A stretch of DNA of 64,000 bases from Pseudomonas sp. LBUM920 (GCF_003852315.1 NZ_CP027762.1:2523501-2587500), one strand, 5' to 3'. Positions 25,219-34,026 are shown, counted from the first letter of the stretch. Numbers and translations are program-made. Notes: generated from the sequence alone by a model not told the origin.

Positions 25219-25779
25219 TTAGCCCGCAACAGCTTTAGCAATCGCTTCGTTGAACGCCGGCAAGTCATCCGGGGTACGCGAGGTGATCAGGGTCCAGCCA
25301 TTGGCCTTGCATTCCTTGACCTGGGCATCCACCCAACCGGCGGCTCCGGCGTTTTCAAGGTCGATCCGCACGCTTTTGTACGAGGTCAGGGTTTTGCCCT
25401 TGATCACGCCAGCATCGATCAGCGTCCATGGCCCGTGGCAGATCGCCGCGATGGTTTTGCCGGCCTTGACGAAGTCATTGATCAGGCGCAGCGCGGCGGC
25501 ATCCTGGCGCAAGGTGTCAGCGTTGACGGTGCCGCCCGGGATAACCAGGGCGTCAAAGTCGCTGCTGGTAACCTGAGACAATTGCACGTCGGATTCCACA
25601 GTCTTGTCCTTCTCGGTGTCACCGACGAAGGTCTGAGTGGTGCCGCCTTTGCTGGACGCATGAGTCACCGTGGCGCCATAACCGCGCAGCGCTTCCAGTG
25701 GCTTGACCAGCTCATCGCGTTCGATACCGGTATTGGAGGTGATGATGAGGATTTTCTTGCCGTTGAGTTGCGAACTCAT
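25219..25779 (-). CDS. DJ-1/PfpI family protein
   Basis: A 186-aa protein. The nucleophile elbow is AAICHGPWTLIDAG with the reactive Cys, and the conserved Glu lies near the start (NTGIERDELVKPLEAL). PfpI/YhbO relatives have been described as glyoxalase III, deglycase or stress-related enzymes. It is 30 bp downstream of the DUF4142 gene on the same strand, so likely co-transcribed. Confidence 0.88.
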   Translation of the reverse strand: MSSQLNGKKILIITSNTGIERDELVKPLEALRGYGATVTHASSKGGTTQTFVGDTEKDKTVESDVQLSQVTSSDFDALVIPGGTVNADTLRQDAAALRLINDFVKAGKTIAAICHGPWTLIDAGVIKGKTLTSYKSVRIDLENAGAAGWVDAQVKECKANGWTLITSRTPDDLPAFNEAIAKAVAG

Positions 25780-25809
25780 GGTCGAGTGTCTCCTGGGTCA
25801 GGGATGGTT

Positions 25810-26313
25810 TTAGTGGTCGTGCTTGGCTTGCAGCTCCTTGGCCATTTTCAGGTGGGCTTCAAGGGTCGGCAGGGTCTTGGCGGCGAAGGCCTTCAGCTCG
25901 GCGTTGTCCGAGGAGGCGGCTTCTTTCTGGAACAATTCGACGGTTTTTTCGTGAGCGGCGACCTGGTTGTTGGCGTAGGCCTTGTCGAACGACTCGTCGC
26001 GCATTTCGAGAATGGCTTTTTTGGCCTTGTCGGTCAGGGCGGCGTCATCGGGGACTTCGATATCCAGCTTTTTCGCCAATGCCGTCAGTTCCTGATTGGC
26101 TTTGGTGTGGTCGGTAACCATGTGCTGCGCAAAAGTCTTTACGTCGGCCGAGCTGCTTTTTTCCAGGGCCAGCTTGCCGGCTTCCACCTCGGTGATACCG
26201 CCCTGGGCGGCGTCGTCGACAAAGCTGTTGGACGTTGCGGCCATGGCCGTGGAAATCGAGCCTGCAACCAGCACAAAGGTCAGGCCCATTTGTTTCATCA
26301 GCAGAGTAGTCAT
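25810..26313 (-). CDS. DUF4142 periplasmic four-helix protein
   Basis: A 167-aa protein with a signal peptide ending STAMA. The mature part is helical and charged, with the DUF4142 segments FVDDAAQGGITEVEAGKLAL and FAQHMVTDHTKANQELTALA. These ferritin-like secreted proteins are often stress-induced; no reaction is known. AAGGAG lies upstream of ATG 26313. First gene of a pair with DJ-1/PfpI. Confidence 0.85.
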   Translation of the reverse strand: MTTLLMKQMGLTFVLVAGSISTAMAATSNSFVDDAAQGGITEVEAGKLALEKSSSADVKTFAQHMVTDHTKANQELTALAKKLDIEVPDDAALTDKAKKAILEMRDESFDKAYANNQVAAHEKTVELFQKEAASSDNAELKAFAAKTLPTLEAHLKMAKELQAKHDH

Positions 26314-26436
26314 GGTGGATCTCCTTGAAATCGACAGTGGCGTGATGCCGTACCTGACTGTTGAGGGGGCGCCTCGGCAAAAGGTTTAAATTAATTCGCG
26401 GTTTTTTCTCCGGTGGTCATGCATGCCAATTTCCTT

Positions 26437-26463
26437 GAACTATCGAAATTCGACAGGCTCTGC
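26437..26463 (+). promoter_or_regulatory. Candidate AlgU/sigma-E type promoter
   Basis: GAACTA (26437-26442), 16 bp, then TCTGC (26459-26463). The AlgU consensus is GAACTT-N16/17-TCTGA, so each box has one mismatch. It lies about 50 bp upstream of the GTG-started gene at 26516, which fits a stress-regulated operon. Confidence 0.45.
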
Positions 26464-26515
26464 TGCATAAGCGCCTGCTATTTTTTGTGGGCCTTCAACT
26501 GCCTGGAGACAGACT

Positions 26516-26728
26516 GTGACTGCCGATAAAACCCCAACCCCGATCAGTTCCGAAGACGCCCAAAAAGGCACCGACAAAGCCGACAAGGGCCACACGCTGG
26601 AACGCCCGAACCCAAAAACTGAAAGTGTCGACAAGGTGCTGACGCCCACGTCGATCAAAGACATCGAACGCCAAACGGACGCCATCAACGAGCAAGCCGC
26701 CAAGGCTGAGCGCAAGTTGGGCCACTGA
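26516..26728 (+). CDS. Small hydrophilic hypothetical protein (GTG start)
   Basis: A 70-aa charged protein with no signal or membrane segment (KADKGHTLERPNPKTESVDK, then INEQAAKAERKLGH). Start is GTG 26516 with GGAG 8 nt upstream. Only 2 bp from the next gene, so an operon leader gene. Likely disordered; function unknown. Confidence 0.65.
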   Translation: MTADKTPTPISSEDAQKGTDKADKGHTLERPNPKTESVDKVLTPTSIKDIERQTDAINEQAAKAERKLGH

Positions 26729-26730
26729 GC

Positions 26731-27162
26731 ATGGCCAGGTCGATTACGGCTGCGCAGTTGGGCATCGAATTAAGGCCTGAAGACGACGCCAGCCTGTTCA
26801 AGTGGTTTATCGCCAGCTTCCTGATGGGCAAGCGCATTCAGGCGCCGATCGCTGCCCAGGCATACAAGGTGATTGTTGAAGAGCAAGGCCGCGATACCGC
26901 GCGCAAGTTGCAGCACTGCACCTCCAGGGAGTTGGTGTCGATGCTTGGGCGCGCGCATTACGTGCGCTATGACGAAACCACGGCGCAGCGCTTGCTCGAC
27001 CTGAGTGCCAAATTGAATGCCGAGTATGGCGGCAAGATCAGCCATATTCGCAGCGCCAGCGAAGACCGTGAGGCCTTCGAAAAGCGCCTGGGTGAATTTG
27101 CGGGAGTCGGGCCCAAGACCATCGAGATTTTCATGCGCGATGCCGCCAAGGTGCTGTTTTGA
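26731..27162 (+). CDS. HhH-GPD / endonuclease III-like protein, short form
   Basis: A 143-aa protein. The helix-hairpin-helix FAGVGPKTIEIFMRDAAK matches the endonuclease III LPGVGRKTA, with the Lys that acts as nucleophile in glycosylase/lyases. The protein ends only about 18 residues later: the loop with the downstream catalytic Asp and the iron-sulfur cluster are absent. It may be a DNA-binding rather than a base-excision protein. Its stop overlaps the next start (TTGA). Confidence 0.65.
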   Translation: MARSITAAQLGIELRPEDDASLFKWFIASFLMGKRIQAPIAAQAYKVIVEEQGRDTARKLQHCTSRELVSMLGRAHYVRYDETTAQRLLDLSAKLNAEYGGKISHIRSASEDREAFEKRLGEFAGVGPKTIEIFMRDAAKVLF

Positions 27163-27887
27163 CGGCAGCGCTGTATGTGGGTTGCGCGGGGTGGAGTTTG
27201 CCGCGTGAACAGTGGGCGGCGTTTGCGAGCGAGGGTACACACCTGCAGCGTTACGCGTCGCGTTTCAACGCCGTGGAAATCAACAGTTCGTTTTATCGCC
27301 CGCACCTGCCCAAGACCTATGAGCGCTGGGCCCAATCGGTGCCGCCGGCGTTCCGTTTTTCGGTCAAGGTGCCCAAGCGCATCACCCATGAATTGCGCTT
27401 GCAGCGCTGCGAAACCGCGCTGGATGAATTCCTTGAGCAGTGCTTGAGACTGGGTGAAAAGCTGGGCTGCCTGCTGATTCAATTGCCACCGTCTTTCGGC
27501 TATGACGCGGCGATTGCTGCGCCGTTTTTCACCGCGCTACGCCAACGTTTTGCCGGTGCCGTGGTCCTGGAACCGCGCCATGCCAGCTGGCTTGAGGCCG
27601 AGGCGTTATTGCAGGATTTACACATAGGTCGTGTGGTCGCCGACCCGCCGGTCATCGACGCGGGCATCGGCTGGCAGGGCGTGCAGTATTGGCGATTGCA
27701 CGGCTCGCCGCGTATTTATCACAGCGCGTATGGGCCGGAACGCGTGCAGGCATTCTCGCAGCAACTGAGCCACTACGTTGCCGCAGGCATTCCCACCTGG
27801 TGCATCTTCGACAACACCGCCAGCGGTCATGCCACCGCCGATGCCTTGTACCTACTCAACCTCCACGCGCAGCACTTCCAGCCCTAA
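27159..27887 (+). CDS. DUF72 family protein
   Basis: A 242-aa TIM-barrel-like protein with the family segments YVGCAGWSLPREQW, FNAVEINSSFYRPHLPKTYERW and FRFSVKVPKRITHE. Start is taken as TTG 27159, which overlaps the upstream stop by 4 bp (TTGA). Its 3' end overlaps the convergent DeoR gene by 36 bp. Enzymatic role unknown. Confidence 0.82.
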   Translation: MTAALYVGCAGWSLPREQWAAFASEGTHLQRYASRFNAVEINSSFYRPHLPKTYERWAQSVPPAFRFSVKVPKRITHELRLQRCETALDEFLEQCLRLGEKLGCLLIQLPPSFGYDAAIAAPFFTALRQRFAGAVVLEPRHASWLEAEALLQDLHIGRVVADPPVIDAGIGWQGVQYWRLHGSPRIYHSAYGPERVQAFSQQLSHYVAAGIPTWCIFDNTASGHATADALYLLNLHAQHFQP

Positions 27888-28637
27888 CTGCTCATAGGCT
27901 TCGACACTCGGTACGTGCCACTCGGTGATCAGCGTATGGATGCGGCTGCACGGGCCCACCACAAAGGGCTCCACCGCGCCGAGCTTGTCTGCCATGGTCA
28001 CCGCCACCACATGGGAGGCACTGTCGAGCAACGCTTGCTTGACCGCCACTTCGTCGAAATGCAACGAGCTGATGCCCACCTGCGGATGCAACGCGCACAC
28101 GCCGGTAAACAGCAGGTCGGCCTTGATGCTTTGGATCAGGCGCACGGTTTCGTGGCCGCTGGTGGACAAGGTGGCAGGGTTGAGTTGGCCGCCCGCCACA
28201 ATCACTTTCACATCCGGGTGGTCGGCCAGGGCGATGGCAATCATCGGCGACGGCGTAACCACCGTCAGGCGGATCGCGCGTGGCAGGGATTGCGCGATTT
28301 GCAGCGTGGTCGAGCCGGAGTCGAACAGCACGATCTGGCCGTCTTCCACGCGATCGGCGGCCAGGCGCGCAAGGTGGCGTTTGACCTCATTGGTCTCGCC
28401 CACACGGGTGAAGAAGTCTTTGCCGGTGTCTTTGGGCCGGGGCAGGGCACCGCCGTGCACGCGTTGCAACAGGCCGGCGGCGGCCAGTTCACCGAGATCG
28501 CGGCGGATGGTGTCCTGGGACACGGCAAAGTGATCCACCAATTCGGATGCGGTCACTTTGCCGTCGCGCTCCAGCAGCAACAGGATCTTCTGTTTGCGCA
28601 ACGAAGGCAGGTCAATGGCTTGATGAGTGTTTTGCAT
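27852..28637 (-). CDS. DeoR-family transcriptional regulator
   Basis: A 261-aa regulator. The N-terminal HTH is VTASELVDHFAVSQDTIRRD and the sugar-phosphate sensing domain contains ILFDSGSTTLQIA-like sequence (IVLFDSGSTTLQIAQSLP). No clear Shine-Dalgarno is visible before ATG 28637; instead three 10-bp direct repeats abut the start. Divergent from the lactate dehydrogenase-like gene, its probable target. Confidence 0.88.
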   Translation of the reverse strand: MQNTHQAIDLPSLRKQKILLLLERDGKVTASELVDHFAVSQDTIRRDLGELAAAGLLQRVHGGALPRPKDTGKDFFTRVGETNEVKRHLARLAADRVEDGQIVLFDSGSTTLQIAQSLPRAIRLTVVTPSPMIAIALADHPDVKVIVAGGQLNPATLSTSGHETVRLIQSIKADLLFTGVCALHPQVGISSLHFDEVAVKQALLDSASHVVAVTMADKLGAVEPFVVGPCSRIHTLITEWHVPSVEAYEQLGLEVLRVEVE

Positions 28638-28638
28638 G

Positions 28639-28668
28639 TTTATGCGTCTTTATGCGGGTTTGTGCGAG
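28639..28668. promoter_or_regulatory. Three 10-bp direct repeats upstream of DeoR regulator
   Basis: TTTATGCGTC, TTTATGCGGG and TTTGTGCGAG lie head to tail from 28639, one base from the DeoR start codon and about 90 bp from the lactate dehydrogenase start. Direct-repeat operators spaced by one helical turn are common for DeoR proteins. Binding is inferred. Confidence 0.45.
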
Positions 28669-28758
28669 ATTAGGCTTCTGCCGATATAAACGCAATGACT
28701 GGTTGCGCGGCTGATCGGCGGTTACTCTCTGGGCTCAGTTCAGGGAGAGGTGACCTAG

Positions 28759-29919
28759 ATGTCGTTGATTACAACCATCGAAGACTTACGCAAGCTGGCG
28801 CAAAAACGTGTCCCACGGATGTTCTACGACTACGCCGATTCCGGCTCCTGGACTGAAAGCACCTATCGGGCGAATGAAAGCGATTTTGCCCGCATCAAAT
28901 TTCGTCAGCGCGTGGCGCGCAACATCGATCAACGTTCGATCCGCGCCAGCATGATCGGCCAGGACATGGCCATGCCGGTCGCGCTGGCGCCCACGGGGCT
29001 TGCGGGCATGCAGCACGCCGATGGCGAAATCCTGACTGCCCGCGCCGCCGCCGCTTTTGGCCTGCGCTACACGCTGTCGACCATGAGCATCTGTTCTCTT
29101 GAGGACATCGCCGAACAGGTTGGCCAGCCATTCTGGTTCCAGCTGTATGTGATGCGAGATCGCGGGTTTATCGAGCAATTGATCGAGCGCGCCAAAGCTG
29201 CGGGTGTGGATGCGCTGGTGCTGACCCTCGATCTGCAGATTCTTGGGCAACGCCACAAGGACTTGATCAACGGCTTGTCAGCGCCTCCCAAACTGACCCT
29301 GCCCAATATCCTCAACATGGCAACCAAGCCGCGCTGGGTGATGGGCATGCTGGGCACCAAACGCCGTGGTTTCGGCAACATTGTCGGCCACGTTAAAGGC
29401 GTGGCGGACATGAGTTCGCTGTCGTCGTGGACCGCCCAGCAGTTCGACCCGCGCCTGAGCTGGGACGACGTGGAATGGATCAAGAAATGCTGGGGTGGCA
29501 AGCTGATTATCAAGGGCATTCTCGACGTCGAGGATGCACGGCTGGCGGCTAACTCCGGCGCTGATGCATTGGTGGTGAGTAACCACGGTGGGCGCCAGCT
29601 CGATGGTGCACCGTCGAGCATCAGCCAACTGCCGGCAATTGTCGAGGCGGTGGGCAATCAGATTGAAGTGTGGCTCGACGGCGGCATTCGTTCCGGCCAG
29701 GACGTGCTCAAGGCGATGGCACTGGGCGCCAAAGGCACCATGATTGGTCGACCGCACCTGTATGGTTTGGGCGCCATGGGCCAAGCGGGCGTGACCAAGG
29801 CCCTTGACATCATTGCCCGTGAGTTGGATGTGTCGATGGCGCTGTGCGGCTATAACGATATACGCGATGTGAATCGCGATATTTTGCTGCCCGGCACCTT
29901 TCCCCAAGGGGTTTGCTGA
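28759..29919 (+). CDS. FMN-dependent alpha-hydroxy acid (L-lactate type) dehydrogenase
   Basis: A 386-aa LldD-like enzyme. N-terminal FYDYADSGSWTESTYRAN, the FMN segment ALAPTGLAGMQHADGE, and the catalytic His/Arg in VVSNHGGRQLDGAPS are all present. DGGIRSGQDVLKAMALGA is the phosphate-binding end. It oxidises an L-2-hydroxy acid to the keto acid, passing electrons to the quinone pool. AGGTGA precedes ATG 28759. A DeoR neighbour, rather than the usual GntR-type LldR, leaves the substrate open. Confidence 0.87.
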   Translation: MSLITTIEDLRKLAQKRVPRMFYDYADSGSWTESTYRANESDFARIKFRQRVARNIDQRSIRASMIGQDMAMPVALAPTGLAGMQHADGEILTARAAAAFGLRYTLSTMSICSLEDIAEQVGQPFWFQLYVMRDRGFIEQLIERAKAAGVDALVLTLDLQILGQRHKDLINGLSAPPKLTLPNILNMATKPRWVMGMLGTKRRGFGNIVGHVKGVADMSSLSSWTAQQFDPRLSWDDVEWIKKCWGGKLIIKGILDVEDARLAANSGADALVVSNHGGRQLDGAPSSISQLPAIVEAVGNQIEVWLDGGIRSGQDVLKAMALGAKGTMIGRPHLYGLGAMGQAGVTKALDIIARELDVSMALCGYNDIRDVNRDILLPGTFPQGVC

Positions 29920-30111
29920 GCAAAAAGATCGTAAAAAAGTAAAAAGAGTTGTCCACGAAAACCGTGGGTATCTCTGTGGATAACTTTGCGAAGGCCCGGC
30001 AGGGTTGGCGATTTAACCCTCGGTTAATATTTGATCAACTTGCGACGCGGGCCAGTATGGGCAGGGTTTACGCTTGACAGCCAAGCGCGGACCCAGTGCC
30101 GAAAAGTACTT
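29920..30111. other. Intergenic segment without gene
   Basis: Contains a small CCACG-AAAAC-CGTGG hairpin at 29953-29967 that may weakly terminate the dehydrogenase transcript. No other structure was seen. Confidence 0.4.
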
Positions 30112-31038
30112 TCAAGAGTCGCCGTTGCGACCTGTGGAGTGCGTCACCACCTGTGCGGGCATCTGCGCTTGCATCAGTTTTTCCAGCGCTTGCCCATAGT
30201 TGCGCCCGGCCAGGCTCATGCTGTTGTTATGCGTGGCGCCAGGCACCAGCAGCAACCGTTTGGGCTCTTGAGCGGCGTCGAACAGTTGTTGGCTGAAACG
30301 TGGTGGCACGTAGGGGTCGGCCAGCCCGTGCACCACCAGCAGCGGCATGTGCACGCCGGCAATCTTGTCGATGGAGTCGAACTTCTGCGACAGCAGCCAG
30401 CGCACCGGCAGCGAGGTGTTGGCCACGGCCGCGGCCGCGTCCCCCAGCGAGGTGAAAGTGGATTCGATCACCAGGCCGCGCACGGGCACCGGCGTCTGTT
30501 GACTCAACTGCGCCGCCAGGTCGATGGCCACCGCGCCACCCAGCGAGTGCCCGTAGATCAGGCGTTTGCTCGGGTCTGGCTGCAGCACCTGAAAGCGCTC
30601 CCAGGCGATGCGGGCGTCTTCATACACACTGGTTTCCGAAGGCAAGTCGCCGTGACTCTGGCCGAAACCGCGGTAGTCGATGGCCAGCACCGAAAAGCCC
30701 AGTGCGTGCAGTTGTTCAATGCGAAACAGCTGGCCGGTGAGGTTCCAGCGCACGCCGTGCAGGTACAGAATCGCCGGAGCATCCTGCTTGTCGGCCGGGT
30801 ACCACCAGCCATGCAGGTTCTGGCCTGATTTGAAACTGGCGGGTTTTATATCGAATTCCTGCACGGCCTTGGGCAAGCCGGTGTACCAGCCGGCGGTACC
30901 CGGCTCAATGCGAAACACCAGCTCACGCTCCTTGTGTTGAAGCACCGCGCAACCTACCGGCAGGCCGATGATCAGGATGGCCATGCACAGCAGGGGAAAC
31001 CAGCGCAGGCCCAGGCGAGACAAAAAACGAGATGACAT
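30112..31038 (-). CDS. Membrane-anchored alpha/beta hydrolase (BEM46/ABHD-like)
   Basis: A 308-aa hydrolase. An N-terminal hydrophobic anchor (WFPLLCMAILIIGLPVGCAV) may be a poor lipobox. The nucleophile elbow is IYGHSLGGAVAID, the oxyanion segment AILYLHGVRWN, and the Asp/His pair appears in HGLADPYVPP and GATHNNSM. Family acts on esters or thioesters at the membrane; substrate unknown. A start at 31038 follows the RGM-like leader MSSRFLSRLG. Confidence 0.85.
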   Translation of the reverse strand: MSSRFLSRLGLRWFPLLCMAILIIGLPVGCAVLQHKERELVFRIEPGTAGWYTGLPKAVQEFDIKPASFKSGQNLHGWWYPADKQDAPAILYLHGVRWNLTGQLFRIEQLHALGFSVLAIDYRGFGQSHGDLPSETSVYEDARIAWERFQVLQPDPSKRLIYGHSLGGAVAIDLAAQLSQQTPVPVRGLVIESTFTSLGDAAAAVANTSLPVRWLLSQKFDSIDKIAGVHMPLLVVHGLADPYVPPRFSQQLFDAAQEPKRLLLVPGATHNNSMSLAGRNYGQALEKLMQAQMPAQVVTHSTGRNGDS

Positions 31039-31200
31039 GAAGGTTCCAGGACAAAAGCGAAGCTGGGGTTTTACCAGATGGCTTTAAGGGGCAGGAATTA
31101 ATTCGACAGTCGTGAATGGGGATTACTTGCAAAGTGTTACAGCATTGAACAACGCATGCCTGGGTTGTTAGGGTGGCGGGCTTAACAGGAGAGTATGCAC

Positions 31201-32070
31201 ATGGATTTCACAGGCAAAACCGCCATTGTCACCGGTGGCGCACGCGGGCTGGGTCTGAGCTATGCACGGGCGTTGGCGACCCGTGGCGCGCGGGTAGTGA
31301 TCAGCGATATCGGTGCCGACAGTAACGGCGCCGGCAGCGATGGCTCGGTGGTGCTCAATGCGGCGCAGCAGTTGCAGGCGCAAGGGCTCAAGGTGCTGGG
31401 GCATGGCGGCGACTTGTCTACGCCCGAGGGGTGCCGGCAACTGATCGGGTTCGCTATCGAGGCGTTCGGTCAACTCGATATCCTGATCCACAACGCCGGA
31501 TGGGTGGGTTATCAGAACATCGAAGACCTGGATGCCGCGTTCCTCCAGCGCGCCATGGACATCAACCTCTACGCGCCGCTGTGGTTGTGCAAGCATGCGT
31601 GGCCGCACCTGCTGCGCTCATCGGCGCCGCGCATCATCCTGACCACCTCCGACCGCGCCCTGTACGCGCAATACGAGCAGACCGGCCTGGTAGCCTATAG
31701 CGCCGGCAAGATGGCGCAACTGGGCATCATGAATGCCCTGAGCCATGAAGGCGCCGAAGCCGGCATCAAGGTCAATGCGATTTCGCCGGTGGCCAAGACG
31801 CGCATGTGGGGCGTGACCGGGGAACCGGACGAACTCAAGCCAGAATGGGTGACGCCGGGTGTGCTGTTTCTTGCCTCGCAGCACTGCCAGGACACGGGAT
31901 ACATCCTGCGGGCCAGCAATGGCCAATTCACGGCGACGCGGTTCACTGAGAACCCTGGGGTGGATTACCCGCGCGATCTGGCACGGATCAAGGCCGCCAG
32001 CGCTGAGGAAGTTGCGGCCGCGTGGCCGCGCATCAAGCAACCGCTCGCTCAGGCCGTGACTGCTTCCTGA
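31201..32070 (+). CDS. SDR-family NAD(P)-dependent oxidoreductase
   Basis: A 289-aa short-chain dehydrogenase. Cofactor motif VTGGARGLGLSYARA, NAG motif LIHNAGWVG, and catalytic Ser...YxxxK in LTTSDRAL and YSAGKMAQLG. The sequence most resembles the hydroxyacyl-CoA dehydrogenase domain of multifunctional enzyme type 2. Start ATG 31201 has AGGAGAG at a 7-nt spacing; ATG 31195 is too close. Confidence 0.86.
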   Translation: MDFTGKTAIVTGGARGLGLSYARALATRGARVVISDIGADSNGAGSDGSVVLNAAQQLQAQGLKVLGHGGDLSTPEGCRQLIGFAIEAFGQLDILIHNAGWVGYQNIEDLDAAFLQRAMDINLYAPLWLCKHAWPHLLRSSAPRIILTTSDRALYAQYEQTGLVAYSAGKMAQLGIMNALSHEGAEAGIKVNAISPVAKTRMWGVTGEPDELKPEWVTPGVLFLASQHCQDTGYILRASNGQFTATRFTENPGVDYPRDLARIKAASAEEVAAAWPRIKQPLAQAVTAS

Positions 32071-32165
32071 ACCGATACCCCGCGCGCCTGTTTGCACAAG
32101 CGATTCGCTTGACGCTGACATTGGCGCCGCGACATGCTCGCGCTCCTTTGAGCAGAGGCCAGACC

Positions 32166-32753
32166 ATGGACAACAGCCCCGTTCGCATCACCGCCGAAGA
32201 AACCCTGTCGAACAATTGGTATCTTCTGAAAAAATACACCTTCGACCTGCGCCGCCAGGATGGCAGTTGGCAAGCCCAGACCCGTGAGGTGTACGACCGC
32301 GGCAACGGTGCAACGATTCTGCTGTACAACCGCGCACAGCGCACCGTGCTGCTGATTCGCCAGTTCCGCATGCCCACGTTCGTCAACGATTACCCCGGCT
32401 ACTTGATCGAAGCGGCCGCCGGCCTGTTGGACAACGCCACCCCCGAAGAGCGCATTCGCCTCGAAGCCGAAGAAGAAACCGGCTACCGCGTCGGCTCCGT
32501 GGAGAAAATCTACGCGGCGTTCATGAGCCCCGGTTCGGTGACCGAGCGCATTCACTTCTTTATCGGCGAGTACCAGGCAGCAGACCGGGTCGGCGAGGGC
32601 GGCGGGCTGATCGACGAGGGTGAAGACATCGAAGTGCTGGAGCTGAGCTTTGAACAGGCGCTGGCCATGGTGCAGAGCGGTGAGATTGTCGATGGCAAAA
32701 CCATCATGCTGTTGCAGCACCTGGAATTGCGCATGTTGAAAGAAGGGTGGTGA
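32166..32753 (+). CDS. nudK: NUDIX hydrolase, GDP-mannose pyrophosphatase NudK-type
   Basis: A 195-aa protein. The Nudix region AAAGLLDNATPEERIRLEAE followed by EETGYRVG gives the metal-binding EExGY, and FMSPGSVTERIHFF is typical of the NudK/ADP-ribose pyrophosphatase group. It likely hydrolyses a nucleoside diphosphate sugar. The following hydrolase gene starts 6 bp after its stop, suggesting an operon. Confidence 0.83.
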   Translation: MDNSPVRITAEETLSNNWYLLKKYTFDLRRQDGSWQAQTREVYDRGNGATILLYNRAQRTVLLIRQFRMPTFVNDYPGYLIEAAAGLLDNATPEERIRLEAEEETGYRVGSVEKIYAAFMSPGSVTERIHFFIGEYQAADRVGEGGGLIDEGEDIEVLELSFEQALAMVQSGEIVDGKTIMLLQHLELRMLKEGW

Positions 32754-32759
32754 TGCGCG

Positions 32760-33923
32760 ATGCGCGCGTGGGCGTTGCTATGGGTACTGGCGGCCGGCAG
32801 TAGCAGCGCCGCTGACGCGTTCTACACCTGGGCGGACCCTGTGCCGCCAATGCCCGGCAAACTGCTGCGCAGTGAAGCATTGACGCCGCAGCAGAGCCTG
32901 GCGTCGGCCGGGCTGAACCTGCGGATCCTGTATTCCTCCACCGATGGGCTCGACAACCTCACGCCTGTCGCGGTCTCCGGTGCGTTGTTCGTGCCCAAGG
33001 GCCCAGCGCCTGCGGGTGGCTGGCCACTGATGGCATGGGCTCACGGCACGGTCGGCAGTGCTGATCGTTGCGCGCCTTCGCTGAATCAGCGCAGTCCACG
33101 GGATACGCGCTATCTCAATCACTGGCTCGAGCAGGGCTATGCGATTGTTGCCACTGATTACCAGGGGCTGGGCACGCCCGGGTTGCACCCTTATGGGCTG
33201 ACGCGTCCCTTGGCGTATGGCGTGCTGGACAGCATCCGTGCGGTCAGCGCTGCGCCTGTCAACGTGTCCAAGCGGGCAGTGGTGTTCGGGCAATCCCAGG
33301 GTGGCCGCGCGGCGTTCGCCACGGCGGTAATGGCCAAGGACTATGCGCCGGATGTGGAGGTTGTCGGGGTGGTGGCGACCGGTACGCCTTATGCCTCTGC
33401 GCACGCCCAGGGTCGCAGCCCAGAACTTGAAAACGCACGCCGTTCGGTGGTGCCGACGTTTGCCTATAACCTGTTGCGCCTCAGTACGGTGGCGTTGCTG
33501 GACCCTTCGTTCGTGCCCGCCGATTACCTGGCTGAGCGGGCGCTGCCGGCCTTCAGGGCGAGTCAGGATGAGTGCTTGCATGCCATCGAGCAGCGGGTGG
33601 TGGCTGACGGGTTGACCTTCAATAACAGCTTCAAGCGATCGCCCAAGGCAGCGTTGGATCGGGTGGGGCGTGAAGCGGCTTATCCCACGTTGAAAACCGA
33701 TATTCCGGTGTTTCTCGGCACTGGCGGTAAAGACCGAGATGTGTTTGTGCCGGGCCAACAAGCCTTGGTCCGGGACGCCTGTAAGGCAGGGGATCGGGTG
33801 GAATGGCATTTCTATCCAGCGCTGGATCACTCCGGGGCGGTGAATGGGTCTTTGGGTGATTCGATAGGGTTTGTTCGGCGGGCGTTTGCGGGCGAGGCAA
33901 TCAAGGGCAATTGTGGGCGATGA
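32760..33923 (+). CDS. Secreted lipase/esterase-like alpha/beta hydrolase
   Basis: A 387-aa protein with a short signal peptide (AWALLWVLAAGSSSAADA). The nucleophile elbow is VFGQSQGGRAAFAT (GxSxG), and the late DHSGAVNGSLG provides the His. The layout resembles the secretory lipase (LIP) family. Overlap with nudK is absent but only 6 bp separate them. It probably acts in the periplasm or outside the cell on esters. Confidence 0.82.
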   Translation: MRAWALLWVLAAGSSSAADAFYTWADPVPPMPGKLLRSEALTPQQSLASAGLNLRILYSSTDGLDNLTPVAVSGALFVPKGPAPAGGWPLMAWAHGTVGSADRCAPSLNQRSPRDTRYLNHWLEQGYAIVATDYQGLGTPGLHPYGLTRPLAYGVLDSIRAVSAAPVNVSKRAVVFGQSQGGRAAFATAVMAKDYAPDVEVVGVVATGTPYASAHAQGRSPELENARRSVVPTFAYNLLRLSTVALLDPSFVPADYLAERALPAFRASQDECLHAIEQRVVADGLTFNNSFKRSPKAALDRVGREAAYPTLKTDIPVFLGTGGKDRDVFVPGQQALVRDACKAGDRVEWHFYPALDHSGAVNGSLGDSIGFVRRAFAGEAIKGNCGR

Positions 33924-33968
33924 GTGGTGGGGATGGTGGTCACGGCTGTTTGCCGCTCCCGCAAACAA

Positions 33969-33994
33969 CAAATCCCGCCATGTGGCGGGATTTG
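33969..33994. terminator. Perfect palindromic terminator
   Basis: Twelve-base arms CAAATCCCGCCA (33969-33980) and TGGCGGGATTTG (33983-33994) around a TG centre. T and A runs flank the GC stem on both strands. Between convergent lipase and SCP2 genes, so probably bidirectional. Confidence 0.8.
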
Positions 33995-34026
33995 TCGGGG
34001 TAAAGCGCGCTACACAATCAGCGTGA

